Assembly: GCF_003696215.1 (NCBI RefSeq)
Contig: NZ_RFFG01000064.1
Location: forward strand, 1 to 46,990
DNA length: 46,990 nt
Reading direction: 5' to 3'
Source: Actinomadura harenae
GTDB taxonomy: Bacteria; Actinomycetota; Actinomycetes; Streptosporangiales; Streptosporangiaceae
A model generated the notes under the pieces. That model did not search any database, had not been told where the DNA came from, and was given only the letters and a program-made list of their open reading frames with translations. Of this stretch, positions 1-8,511 are shown one piece after another (position 1 is the stretch's first letter; the number at the start of each line of letters is the position of its first letter). The position numbers and the translations under genes were made by a program.

Positions 1-662
1 CAGCGCCGCGCCAGTAGCGCGCGCTGCCTGAGGGCGGCCTGCCGCCGCACGGCGGCCTGGGGTGCGCCGGGCTCGGCCCGCCCCAGGCGGGTGCGCGGGG
101 CCCGTGCCCGCCCTGCCGCCGTTGCCTGTCCTTTCTGCGCCGCCTCCGCGTCCCGGATGGGCCGCCGGGCCTGCGCACTCTGCTCTGGACGCGTGGCCGC
201 CTCGGAATGTGCGGCCTGGTCGGCCTGGGTGACCTCCTCGGCCCGGACGTCCTGGTCGGGACGCGCGGCCTGGTCGGATCGCACGGCCTGCGCCGCGCTC
301 GCGATCTGTCGGGTGCGGGCGGCGTTGAACGCCGCCGCCATCTCGGGCAGGAGCCCTGCCTCATCGGCCGGCGCCGGGTCCTCGTCCGGGTCCGCGTCGA
401 ACGCGGGGTCCGCGACATGCGCGAAAGGTCCTGGAAAGGATGGTTCCGGTGCGGATCGCTCCGGCGCGGACCGCTCCCGGACCGGCTCCTCGGCCGGACG
501 CTGCGGAGCGGGCCGCATCGGTGCGGACTGCTCGGGAGTCGCGGTCGCCTCGCCGTTCCCTGCCGGGACGGGCCTGGCCTCCGCCACCCCGGTCCCCAGC
601 GCGAGCGTCAGGGACACGGTGAGCGGGACCGCGCCGGTCACGGCCTTTAAGGGGATGGACAT
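1..662 (-). CDS. Secreted Ala/Arg/Glu-rich protein, C-terminus cut by window edge
   Basis: The first 220 codons are visible and the frame is still open at base 1. A strong ribosome site (AAGGAGGT, complement of about 670-677) precedes the ATG. The first 28 or so residues form a Sec-type signal peptide: Lys6, a hydrophobic stretch, and a likely cleavage site after AEA. The rest is low-complexity Ala/Arg/Pro/Glu sequence with repeated D-Q-A-A-like and RSAPE units and no recognisable catalytic domain. Codon 5 is TTA, the rare leucine codon that in Streptomyces needs the bldA tRNA, so translation may be developmentally limited. The gene is divergent from the kinase at 1105. The function is not recognised; the part beyond the edge may hold a domain. 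Confidence 0.72.
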   Translation of the reverse strand, partial: MSIPLKAVTGAVPLTVSLTLALGTGVAEARPVPAGNGEATATPEQSAPMRPAPQRPAEEPVRERSAPERSAPEPSFPGPFAHVADPAFDADPDEDPAPADEAGLLPEMAAAFNAARTRQIASAAQAVRSDQAARPDQDVRAEEVTQADQAAHSEAATRPEQSAQARRPIRDAEAAQKGQATAAGRARAPRTRLGRAEPGAPQAAVRRQAALRQRALLARR

Positions 663-1104
663 GCCTGTCGTACCTCCTTGCAAGATCGTCAGGCGTTCCG
701 ATACCCCGGCCGCGTCGCTCACACTCGCGAAATTCTTCGAAAACAGGGTTCTCACCAGGGGGAATGTGGGTGCATGGCGGGAATGTGTGGTATCGCTCGG
801 CGCCCCTTCCCACTAGGCTTGAGCCGACCGAACCCGTCCGATGCGGCGTGTCGGGTCAGATCGCGTCGTAAGGTCGCAGGGACGGGTGAACCTCCCCGCG
901 CACCGGGGCGTCCCACTGGGACCGGGACCGCACCGCGCGGTCGTGGCCCGTGATCGCCTGGCCGGTGAGGGGCCGGGACGCGGGTGGCGGCGTGACGGGG
1001 ACGCCGCGCGGTCTCCCGGACGGTCCGGTCCGACGACAGCCCGGTCCGACAACCCGGTCCGACGACAACCCGGTCCGACAACACGAGAGGGACGGTCTCG
1101 CGAC
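663..1104. promoter_or_regulatory. Divergent intergenic region with direct repeats
   Basis: This 442-base gap separates the secreted-protein gene from the kinase gene, so it should hold two outward promoters. No convincing -35/-10 pair was found. Two things are visible: a direct repeat GGGAATGTG at 760-768 and 779-787 (19 bases apart, about two helical turns), and a short tandem array close to the kinase start, listed separately. No coding sequence is supported in the gap. Confidence 0.5.
1025..1083. repeat. Tandem repeat, 4 units of about 14-15 bp
   Basis: Four near-identical units of CCGGTCCGAC followed by GACA(A/G) or AA start at 1025, 1041, 1054 and 1070. Units alternate between a longer form (with GACGACA) and a shorter one (with GACAA), so the higher-order period is 29 bases. 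The array ends about 20 bases before the kinase start codon and would lie in its 5' leader or promoter. Confidence 0.7.
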
Positions 1105-2724
1105 ATGGAGGTTGGGGCGCTGCGGTCCGGAGATCCGGAGCGGCTGGGACGGTACGCCCTGATCGGCCGGCTCGGTGAGGGCGGGCAGGGCACGGTCTTC
1201 CTGGCCACCGCCGAGGACGGACGCCGGGTCGCGGTCAAGCTGCTGCACTCCGACCTCACCGCCGACGACCGGGCCCGCGCCCGGTTCCTGCGCGAGCTCG
1301 ACGTCGCCAAGCGGGTCGCGCCGTTCTGCACGGCCCAGGTCATCGACGCCGACGCGACGGGCGACCGGCCCTACATCGTCAGCGAGTACGTGCCCGGCCC
1401 GTCGCTGAACCAGCTCGTCCTGGACGAGGGCCCGCTGGAGGGTGCTGCGCTGGAGCGGCTCGCCGTCGGCACCGCGACCGCGCTGGCCGCCATCCACCAG
1501 GGCGACATCGTCCACCGCGACTTCAAGCCGCACAACGTGCTGATCGGCCCGGACGGCCCGCGCGTCATCGACTTCGGCGTGGCCCGCGCGATCAGCGGCT
1601 CCACCACGCTCACCAGCAAGGTCATCGGCACCCCGTCCTACATGGCACCCGAGCAGATCCGGGCCGAGGGCGCGGGCACCCCGGCCGACGTGTTCTGCTG
1701 GGCCGCGACCGTCGCGTTCGCCGCGACCGGCGCGCCGCCCTTCGGGCAGGACACCATCCCCGCCGTGATCAACCGGATCCTGCACGAGGAGCCGGAGCTC
1801 GGCGCCCTCGAGGGCCCGCTGCGCGACCTGGTCGTCGACTGCCTTACCAAGGACCCGTCGGCCCGCCCGCACGCCCGCCAGGTGCTCATGCGCCTGCTCG
1901 GCCACGAGGACTACAGCACCCAGGCCACGCCCGTCCCGGCCGTGCCCGAGCCGTCCGACGCGACGTCGATCCTCGCCGCCGGCAGCGTCGTCGCCGCCGA
2001 CTTCGCCGAGGAGAACGAGCGCAGCCGCCGCCGCTTCGGACGCCGCCGCACGGCCCCGAACCCGGTGCGCGCGGCCGCCGCCGAGGAGATCCCCTCCCAG
2101 GAGGCCCCGGGCCAGGAGGGGCCGGGCCGCCTCCCGACCCCGGCCGAGTTCGCCGCCCAGGAGCGCGCCGCCGTCGCCGACGTCGGGCGGACGCAGGGCG
2201 TCGGGGGCTCCGGCGCGCACGTCACGCAGCCGAAGGGCGCCGCCTTCCGGCGGTCCCCCTTCGTCGGACGGTTCGGCACCGGCCGCGCCGCCGCGATCGC
2301 GGGCGCGGCCGCCGCGCTGATCGCCGTGGTCATCGTGTCCGCCGTCCTGGCGCTGGCGCCCGGCCACAAGGGCGCGGCGACGCAGCGGGCCGGCGACAAC
2401 GACCCGCAGCCGGTCACGACCAACACCGGCGGCGGTGGCGGGCCGTCGCTGCCGGACACGCTGCCGACCAGGCACCGCCCGTCCTCGACGTCCTCGGAGA
2501 CCGAGGCCCCGACCGACCACCCGACCGGCACCTCGTCGCCGACGCCGACCGGGCCGTCCAGCCCGCCGGCGTCGCCCACCGACACCCCGACGCACACGCC
2601 GAGCCACACCTCCACGCCGACGACGCCGGAGACCCCGCCTCCGACGACCACGGAGCCGCCGACCAAGCCGTCCACCCCGCCGGTCACCGGCGGGCAGGGG
2701 CAGCAGCCCGCGCCGGCCGGCTGA
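1105..2724 (+). CDS. Membrane-anchored Ser/Thr protein kinase (PknB/PASTA-less type)
   Basis: A 539-residue Hanks-type kinase. The N-terminal catalytic domain spans residues 17-270, with the glycine loop GEGGQGTVF near 24, the ATP-binding lysine K45 (VAVK), the catalytic loop HRDFKPHN with D139, DFG with D156, and GTPSYMAPE as the P+1 segment. A linker of about 120 residues rich in Ala/Glu/Arg follows, then one membrane helix (about 395-419), then an extracytoplasmic tail of about 120 residues made of Pro/Thr/Ser repeats without PASTA domains. The start was set at ATG 1105 because the kinase fold begins 15 residues later and GAGAGGGA precedes it; upstream in-frame sequence is low complexity and includes the tandem repeats. 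HRDFKPHN has F where HRDLKPxN is usual. It probably phosphorylates cytoplasmic targets in response to an envelope cue; the substrate is unknown. Confidence 0.93.
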   Translation: MEVGALRSGDPERLGRYALIGRLGEGGQGTVFLATAEDGRRVAVKLLHSDLTADDRARARFLRELDVAKRVAPFCTAQVIDADATGDRPYIVSEYVPGPSLNQLVLDEGPLEGAALERLAVGTATALAAIHQGDIVHRDFKPHNVLIGPDGPRVIDFGVARAISGSTTLTSKVIGTPSYMAPEQIRAEGAGTPADVFCWAATVAFAATGAPPFGQDTIPAVINRILHEEPELGALEGPLRDLVVDCLTKDPSARPHARQVLMRLLGHEDYSTQATPVPAVPEPSDATSILAAGSVVAADFAEENERSRRRFGRRRTAPNPVRAAAAEEIPSQEAPGQEGPGRLPTPAEFAAQERAAVADVGRTQGVGGSGAHVTQPKGAAFRRSPFVGRFGTGRAAAIAGAAAALIAVVIVSAVLALAPGHKGAATQRAGDNDPQPVTTNTGGGGGPSLPDTLPTRHRPSSTSSETEAPTDHPTGTSSPTPTGPSSPPASPTDTPTHTPSHTSTPTTPETPPPTTTEPPTKPSTPPVTGGQGQQPAPAG

Positions 2725-3102
2725 TCGCCCGGTCGGTCCGCCCCAAACGTGATCTTCGTCACAGGGTGGACGTCCGGACCCCGCCATGCGCTGGGACGAT
2801 CTTGTTCCCGACCCTCCCGGAAGGCCCGCCGGGCACCGGCGTGTTGGCGTGTGTCCCCGGCGAGCCGGGACCCCGCGCCGTAGGCTGGAAGCCGCTGGAG
2901 ACGGTGTCCGCGACGACCTCGCGGACGCTCCCAGTCGGCCGAAAGCGGCCGGAAACCACCAAGACCTTCGCCACGGAACCGCCACGTGACCGGCGCGTCG
3001 AACGGCGCTGCCCAAGTCGGCTTTTTGGTCATTCCTGGCTACGCTGACGCGGTGAGCAGCGCCACAACGGAGTGGCGAGGTCTCTTCTTCGGGAGTTGTT
3101 TG
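2725..3102 (+). promoter_or_regulatory. Leader/promoter region of the glutamate dehydrogenase gene
   Basis: A 378-base gap between the kinase and the dehydrogenase, both on the plus strand. It holds a CRP/FNR-like palindrome near its start and a possible -10 hexamer TACGCT at 3040-3045 inside the 11-mer GGCTACGCTGA. The identical 11-mer occurs upstream of ftsE. No clear -35 box or structured RNA was identified, and no small gene is supported. Confidence 0.4.
2749..2762. promoter_or_regulatory. CRP/FNR-like operator GTGA-N6-TCAC
   Basis: The sequence GTGATCTTCGTCAC is a perfect 4+4 inverted repeat with a six-base spacer, matching the core of the Crp/FNR-family consensus (TGTGA-N6-TCACA); the right arm also carries the final A of the consensus. 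It sits about 340 bases upstream of the dehydrogenase start and 24 bases past the kinase stop. The match is visible; binding by a Crp homologue and control of the dehydrogenase are inference. Confidence 0.45.
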
Positions 3103-6100
3103 ATGGGCGGCAAGCTCGACCAGGCCAAAGACGACCTGTTGAGGAGGGCGGCGGAGACCTGTCTCCAAGGCTCCGGTTCGCGGGGGGACGATCTCGACGA
3201 CGCGATCGCCTACCTCCGCCTCTACTACCGGCACGTGGCGCCGGAGGACCTCCTCGACCGCGACCCGTCCGACATCTGCGGGCCCGCGATGGCGCACCGG
3301 ACGCTCGGCGAGGAGCGGCCGCAGGGCCGGGCCAAGGTCCGCGTGTTCACCCCCACGCTGGACGAGCACGGCTGGGACCCCGGGCACACCGTCGTGCAGG
3401 TGGTCACCGACGACATGCCGTTCCTGGTGGACTCGGTCGCCGTGGAGCTGAACCGGCACCAGTACACCACCCACATGATCGTCCACCCGCAGCTCGGGGT
3501 GGACCGCGACGTCGCCGGGCACCTGCACGGGTTCCGCTCCAACCTGGAGAGCCCCACCGACGTCGACGAGTCCTGGATCCACATCGAGATCGACCGGACC
3601 TCCGACCACGCCCGGCTGGAGGAGCTCGAGAACGACCTCCAGCGCGTCCTGCAGGACGTCCGCGTCTCGGTCGAGGACGAGCCGAAGATGCGGGCCCGGG
3701 CCAACGAGATCGCCGAGCTCATCGCGCGGACCCCGCCGCCCGTCCCGGAGGGCGAGCGCGCCGAGACCGTCGAGCTGCTCGACTGGCTCGCCGACGGCCA
3801 CTTCACCTTCCTCGGCTACCGCGACTACACGCTGACCGACGACGGCACCGCGCTGCGCCCCGTCCCGGGCACCGGCCTCGGCATCCTGCGCAACGACAAG
3901 CCCGAGTCCGGCGGCTTCGCCGCGCTGCCCCCCGAGGTGCGCGAGAAGGCCACCGAGAAGAAGCTGCTGATCGTCACCAAGGCGAACTCGCGCTCGACCG
4001 TCCACCGCCCCCTGTACCTGGACTACGTCGGCGTCAAGAAGTTCGACGAGAACGGCGTGGTCATCGGCGAGCGCCGGTTCCTCGGCCTGTTCACGCACGT
4101 CGCCTACAGCGAGTCCATCGCGCACATCCCCGTCCTGAAGCGCAAGCTCGACCAGGTGCTGGAGCTCGGCGGCTTCACCCCCGGAAGCTACGACGGCCAG
4201 GACCTCGTCGAGATCCTGGAGACCTACCCCCGGGACGAGCTGTTCCAGATCTCCGCCGACGAGCTGCTCCCGATCGCGCTCGGCGTGCTGCGGCTGCGCG
4301 AGCGCCGCCAGCTCAAGCTGTTCCTGCGCAAGGACCCCTACGGCCGGTTCATGTCCTGCATGGTGTACCTCCCGCGGGACCGCTACACCACCCGGATCCG
4401 GCTGCGCATCCAGGAGATCCTGCGCCGCGCCTTCGACGGCGTCGCGGTCGACTACAGCGCCAACGTCACCGAGTCGATGCTCGCCCGCCTGCACGTCGTC
4501 GTGCGCGGCGAGCGCGGCCGCCCCCTCCCGGACGTCGACGTCGACGAGCTGGAGTACCGCCTCGCGGCGGCCACCCGCTCCTGGGCGGACGACCTGGCCG
4601 ACGCGATCGTCGAGCAGTGCGGCGAGGAGAAGACGGGCGAGCTGACCCGCCGCTACGCCGACGCGTTCCCCGAGGGCTACAAGGCCGACTTCCCGGCCCG
4701 CACCGCCGTGTACGACCTGCGCCGTCTGGACGCGCTCGACGCCGACCCGTCCGTGGCCGACCCGTCCGTGGCCGACGGCACCTCAATCGACCTGTACGAG
4801 CCGTTCCAGGCCGCGCCGGGCGAGCGGCGCCTGAAGATCTACCGCCTCGGCGAGCCGATCTCGCTGACGCGGGTGCTCCCGCTGCTGTCCAACATGGGCG
4901 TCGAGGTGGTGGACGAGCGGCCGTACGAGATCAACACCCTCGAGGGCCGCCGCTACTGGATCTACGACCTCGGCCTGCGCTACGAGCCCGCCTCCGACGT
5001 CGCCGAGGACGACGTGAAGGCCCTGTTCCAGGAGGCCTTCGAGGCGCTGTGGCGCGGCGACATCGAGAACGACGGGTTCAACGCGCTCGTCCTCCACACC
5101 GGGCTGAACTGGCGGCAGGCGATGATCCTGCGCGCCTACGCGATGTACCTGCGCCAGACCGGGACGTCCTTCTCCAAGCGCTACATCGAGGGCGTGCTGC
5201 TGCGGAACCCGGGCATCACCCGGCTGCTCGTCCGGCTGTGGGAGTCGCGGCTCGACCCGGCCCTCGCCGGCGGCGAGTCCGAGCGCTCCGCGGGCATCAC
5301 CGAGGAGCTCACCGGCCGCCTGGACGAGGTCGCCAGCCTCGACGAGGACCGCATCCTGCGCGCCTACCTCGCGATGATCCAGGCGACCCTGCGCACCAAC
5401 CACTACCAGCGCAAGCCGTACCTGGCGCTGAAGTTCGACCCCGAGGGCATCCCGGACCTGCCGCTCCCGCGGCCCAAGTTCGAGATCTTCGTGTACTCGC
5501 CGCGGGTCGAGGGCGTCCACCTGCGGTTCGGGTCCGTCGCGCGCGGCGGCCTGCGCTGGTCCGACCGGCGCGAGGACTTCCGCACCGAGATCCTCGGCCT
5601 GGTCAAGGCGCAGGCGGTGAAGAACACCGTGATCGTCCCGGCCGGGGCGAAGGGCGGCTTCGTCGGCAAGCAGCTGCCGGACTCCTCCGACCGCGAGGCG
5701 TTCATGAACGCCGGCATCGCCTGCTACAAGGAGTTCATCTCCGGCCTGCTCGACCTCACCGACAACCTGGTGGACGGCAAGGTCGTCCCGCCGGCGGACG
5801 TCGTCCGGCACGACGGCGACGACACCTACCTGGTCGTCGCGGCCGACAAGGGCACCGCGACGTTCTCCGACATCGCCAACGGCGTCGCCGCCGAGTACGG
5901 CTTCTGGCTCGGCGACGCGTTCGCGTCCGGCGGGTCGGTCGGCTACGACCACAAGGCCATGGGCATCACCGCGCGCGGCGCGTGGGAGTCGGTCAAGTAC
6001 CACTTCCGCTCGCTGGGCAAGGACGTCCAGAACGAGGACTTCACCGCCGTCGGCGTCGGCGACATGTCCGGCGACGTGTTCGGCAACGGCATGCTGCTGA

Positions 6101-7953
6101 GCGAGCACACCCGGCTCGTCGCGGCGTTCGACCACCGGCACGTCTTCGTCGACCCCGACCCGGACGCCGCCCGCTCGTTCGCCGAGCGGCAGCGGCTGTT
6201 CGCGCTGCCGCGCAGCTCGTGGGCCGACTACGACGCGTCCCTGATCTCCCGGGGCGGCGGTGTGTTCCCGCGCACCGCCAAGTCCATCAAGATCACCCCG
6301 GAGATGCGGCGGGCGCTCGGCATCGACGAGGGCGTGCTGTCCATGACGCCGTTCGAGCTGATCCGCGCCGCGCTGCGCGCGCCGGTGGACCTGCTCTGGA
6401 ACGGCGGCATCGGCACCTACGTCAAGGCGTCCACCGAGAACAACGCCGACGTCGGCGACAAGGCCAACGACCCCGTCCGCGTGGACGGCGCCGACCTGCG
6501 CTGCAAGGTCGTCGGCGAGGGCGGCAACCTCGGCCTCACCCAGCTCGGCCGGATCGAGTACGCCCGCGCCGGGGGCCTGGTCAACACCGACTTCATCGAC
6601 AACTCGGCCGGTGTGGACACCTCGGACCACGAGGTCAACATCAAGATCCTGCTCGACCAGGTCGTGCGGGACGGCGAGCTCACCCGCAAGCAGCGCGACG
6701 CCCTGCTGTACGAGATGACCGACGAGGTCGGCACGCTGGTGCTGCGCGACAACTACGCGCAGAACGTGGTGCTCGCGGCGTCCCGCGCGCAGGCCCCGGC
6801 CATGCTCCACGTCCACGCCCGCTACCTGCGCAAGCTGGAGCGGGGCGGCAAGCTCAAGCGCCGCCTGGAGTTCCTCCCGGACGACAAGGCCCTGGCCGAG
6901 CGCCGCCAGGCCGGGCTCGGCCTGACCGGCCCCGAGTTCTCGGTGCTGCTCGCCTACGCCAAGCTCACCCTGGACGACGAGCTGATCGCCAACGGCCTGC
7001 CGGACGACCCCTACCTGGCGGACTGGCTGGTCGAGTACTTCCCGACCGCGCTGCGCGAGCGGTTCCGCGAGCACATGGACCGGCACCCGCTGCGCCGCGA
7101 GATCATCACCACCGCCGTGGTGAACGACGTGATCAACAACTCCGGCACCACGTTCGTGTTCCGGCTGAACGAGGAGACGGGCGCGTCGTCGTCCGACATC
7201 GCCCGCGCGTACCTGGTGGCCCGCGAGGTCTTCGACATGCCGCGCTTCTGGCGCTCGGTCGACGCCCTCGACTACCAGGTGGACGAGTCGACGCAGATCG
7301 CGATGCTGCTGGAGGCCCGCAAGCTCACCGAGCGCGGCGCCCGCTGGCTGCTGCACAACCGGCGTCCCCCGTTCGACATCCAGGAGACGATCGACTACTT
7401 CGCCGGCGGCGCGGTCGCCCTGTCGGCGCAGTTCCCCAAGCTGCTCGCGGGCCCCGACCTGACCGCGTTCGAGCAGCGCCGCGACTCGTTCGCCGAGCGC
7501 GGCGTCCCGGACGAGCTCGCCGAGAAGGCCGCGATGTTCGTCCCGGCCTTCTCGACGTTCGACCTGGTCACGATCGCCAGGGAGTCGGGCCGTCCGGTCG
7601 AGGAGGTCGCCGAGGTCTACTTCGACCTGGCCGACCGCCTCGACATCACCCGGCTGCGCGAGCGGATCATCGCCCTGCCGCGCGACGACCGCTGGCGCTC
7701 CATGGCGCGCTCCGCGCTGCGGGACGACCTGTACTCCGCCCACGCCGCGCTCACCCGTGACGTCCTGGTCACCTCGGCGTCCGGCACGCGGCCGGAGGAG
7801 CGGCTCGCGGCCTGGGCCGAGAAGAACCGCACGGCCGTCACGCGGGCCCAGCAGACGCTGACCGAGATCTGGGAGAGCGACAGCTTCGACCTGGCGACCC
7901 TGTCGGTCGCCCTCGGCGCGATCCGCACCCTGGCCAGCACCAGCGCCCTCTAA
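3103..7953 (+). CDS. gdh: NAD-specific glutamate dehydrogenase, large (180 kDa) class
   Basis: A 1616-residue protein of the NAD-GDH family known from Streptomyces clavuligerus and Pseudomonas. It oxidatively deaminates L-glutamate to 2-oxoglutarate and ammonia with NAD+ in the cytoplasm, linking amino-acid catabolism to the TCA cycle. N-terminal ACT-like segments include VVQVVTDDMPFLVDSVAVEL. The catalytic core begins around residue 814 (RGGLRWSDRREDFRTE, then the PAGAKGGFVGK stretch) and the nucleotide-binding region carries VVGEGGNLGLTQ. The long C-terminal region is typical of the class. ATG 3103 was preferred over upstream in-frame GTG 3052 and a longer form because GGGAG lies seven bases ahead and MGGKLDQAKDDLL resembles the family's usual N-terminus. 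It has no operon partner and is followed by a strong hairpin. Length and motifs look intact. Confidence 0.96.
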   Translation: MGGKLDQAKDDLLRRAAETCLQGSGSRGDDLDDAIAYLRLYYRHVAPEDLLDRDPSDICGPAMAHRTLGEERPQGRAKVRVFTPTLDEHGWDPGHTVVQVVTDDMPFLVDSVAVELNRHQYTTHMIVHPQLGVDRDVAGHLHGFRSNLESPTDVDESWIHIEIDRTSDHARLEELENDLQRVLQDVRVSVEDEPKMRARANEIAELIARTPPPVPEGERAETVELLDWLADGHFTFLGYRDYTLTDDGTALRPVPGTGLGILRNDKPESGGFAALPPEVREKATEKKLLIVTKANSRSTVHRPLYLDYVGVKKFDENGVVIGERRFLGLFTHVAYSESIAHIPVLKRKLDQVLELGGFTPGSYDGQDLVEILETYPRDELFQISADELLPIALGVLRLRERRQLKLFLRKDPYGRFMSCMVYLPRDRYTTRIRLRIQEILRRAFDGVAVDYSANVTESMLARLHVVVRGERGRPLPDVDVDELEYRLAAATRSWADDLADAIVEQCGEEKTGELTRRYADAFPEGYKADFPARTAVYDLRRLDALDADPSVADPSVADGTSIDLYEPFQAAPGERRLKIYRLGEPISLTRVLPLLSNMGVEVVDERPYEINTLEGRRYWIYDLGLRYEPASDVAEDDVKALFQEAFEALWRGDIENDGFNALVLHTGLNWRQAMILRAYAMYLRQTGTSFSKRYIEGVLLRNPGITRLLVRLWESRLDPALAGGESERSAGITEELTGRLDEVASLDEDRILRAYLAMIQATLRTNHYQRKPYLALKFDPEGIPDLPLPRPKFEIFVYSPRVEGVHLRFGSVARGGLRWSDRREDFRTEILGLVKAQAVKNTVIVPAGAKGGFVGKQLPDSSDREAFMNAGIACYKEFISGLLDLTDNLVDGKVVPPADVVRHDGDDTYLVVAADKGTATFSDIANGVAAEYGFWLGDAFASGGSVGYDHKAMGITARGAWESVKYHFRSLGKDVQNEDFTAVGVGDMSGDVFGNGMLLSEHTRLVAAFDHRHVFVDPDPDAARSFAERQRLFALPRSSWADYDASLISRGGGVFPRTAKSIKITPEMRRALGIDEGVLSMTPFELIRAALRAPVDLLWNGGIGTYVKASTENNADVGDKANDPVRVDGADLRCKVVGEGGNLGLTQLGRIEYARAGGLVNTDFIDNSAGVDTSDHEVNIKILLDQVVRDGELTRKQRDALLYEMTDEVGTLVLRDNYAQNVVLAASRAQAPAMLHVHARYLRKLERGGKLKRRLEFLPDDKALAERRQAGLGLTGPEFSVLLAYAKLTLDDELIANGLPDDPYLADWLVEYFPTALRERFREHMDRHPLRREIITTAVVNDVINNSGTTFVFRLNEETGASSSDIARAYLVAREVFDMPRFWRSVDALDYQVDESTQIAMLLEARKLTERGARWLLHNRRPPFDIQETIDYFAGGAVALSAQFPKLLAGPDLTAFEQRRDSFAERGVPDELAEKAAMFVPAFSTFDLVTIARESGRPVEEVAEVYFDLADRLDITRLRERIIALPRDDRWRSMARSALRDDLYSAHAALTRDVLVTSASGTRPEERLAAWAEKNRTAVTRAQQTLTEIWESDSFDLATLSVALGAIRTLASTSAL

Positions 7954-7966
7954 CCCCAGGGCACCC

Positions 7967-8000
7967 CCGCGGCCCCCGCCCCACCAGGCGGGGGCCGCGG
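7967..8000 (+). terminator. Strong hairpin after glutamate dehydrogenase
   Basis: A perfect 14-bp G+C stem (7967-7980 pairing with 7987-8000) with a six-base loop CCACCA starts 13 bases after the dehydrogenase stop codon. There is no T-tract, as is common for actinobacterial terminators. Confidence 0.85.
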
Positions 8001-8027
8001 CGTTCCCGGCCCTGCGCGTGGCCGGTG

Positions 8028-8040
8028 TTGGACGGTCCAA
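8028..8040. promoter_or_regulatory. 13-bp palindrome TTGGAC-G-GTCCAA
   Basis: A perfect 6+6 inverted repeat with a single central G lies about 145 bases upstream of the orphan c-subunit gene and 28 bases past the terminator hairpin. It could be an operator for that gene; no regulator is adjacent. The following 8060-8130 stretch is clearly less G+C rich than its surroundings, as expected of a promoter. Confidence 0.35.
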
Positions 8041-8184
8041 AGGATCGTCGGAGGGGTGCGGAGCGGGAATGTCTCTCACGAAGGAACAAATCGGAAAAGA
8101 GGTTCTTGTGTTTGTTCGTCATCCGCCGTAGCGGGAGCGCCCGGCGACCACGAGAACCTCGCGACCACGTGAGGGGATCCACGC

Positions 8185-8478
8185 ATGACCCACGCGCCAC
8201 CGATCGACGCGCCACCGATCCACGCGCCACCGATCCACGCACCACTGCCCGTCGTCGCCGAGGTCAAGGGGCACATCGCCGCGGTGGCCTTCGGCATCGC
8301 GACCATCGGCCCCGGCATCGCGATCGGCCTGATCTTCGGCCTCGGGTGCCTGGCCATCGCCCGGCAGCCGCAGCTCACCACGGTGATCCGCCAGAACATG
8401 ATCCTGGGGTTCGCGCTGGCCGAGGCCCTGTCCCTCATCGCGTTCGTCGTGCCGTTCGTGTACGCGAACCTGAACTGA
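8185..8478 (+). CDS. Orphan F-type ATP synthase subunit c (proteolipid) paralogue
   Basis: A 97-residue two-helix hairpin protein of the ATP-synthase c family. Helix 1 contains the glycine-rich IGPGIAIGLIFG, the polar loop has ARQPQ (RQP at 60-62), and helix 2 carries the ion-binding carboxylate E80 in GFALAEAL. All essential c-ring features are present. What is odd is the location, with no other atp genes nearby, and an N-terminal extension of about 24 residues built from repeats of APPIH/D, encoded by a 15-bp tandem repeat. The usual family length is 70-85 residues. The start is supported by GAGGGG at 8171-8176, eight bases before the ATG. It could form or modify a c-ring, or be an accessory proteolipid; the normal atp operon presumably lies elsewhere. 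It is not known to be expressed. Confidence 0.88.
   Translation: MTHAPPIDAPPIHAPPIHAPLPVVAEVKGHIAAVAFGIATIGPGIAIGLIFGLGCLAIARQPQLTTVIRQNMILGFALAEALSLIAFVVPFVYANLN
8194..8238 (+). repeat. 15-bp in-frame tandem repeat in the c-subunit paralogue
   Basis: Three units of GCGCCACCGATC(G/C)AC at 8194-8208, 8209-8223 and 8224-8238; units two and three are identical and a partial fourth (GCACCACTG) follows. The array encodes the A-P-P-I-(D/H) repeats. Near-identity at the DNA level suggests recent expansion by slippage. Confidence 0.85.
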
Positions 8479-8494
8479 ACGACGGCGTCGCCGC

Positions 8495-8508
8495 CCGGGC
8501 CGGCCCGG
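8495..8508. terminator. 14-bp GC palindrome between convergent genes
   Basis: CCGGGCCGGCCCGG is a perfect palindrome located between the stop of the c-subunit paralogue (8478) and that of the DUF397 gene (8512). Its position suits a short bidirectional terminator, but there is no loop or T-tract, so this is tentative. Confidence 0.35.
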
Positions 8509-8511
8509 CTC

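Noticed and set aside
856..4494. Very long open frame on the minus strand across the kinase and dehydrogenase genes
   Set aside because: It is a shadow of high-G+C coding on the plus strand: no ribosome site, no domain sequence, Val/Gly/Arg-rich low complexity, and the opposite strand carries two unmistakable families.
3072..7760. Long alternative plus-strand frame inside the glutamate dehydrogenase gene
   Set aside because: It is Arg/Pro/Gly-rich with no family match, while the in-register frame has full NAD-GDH motifs.
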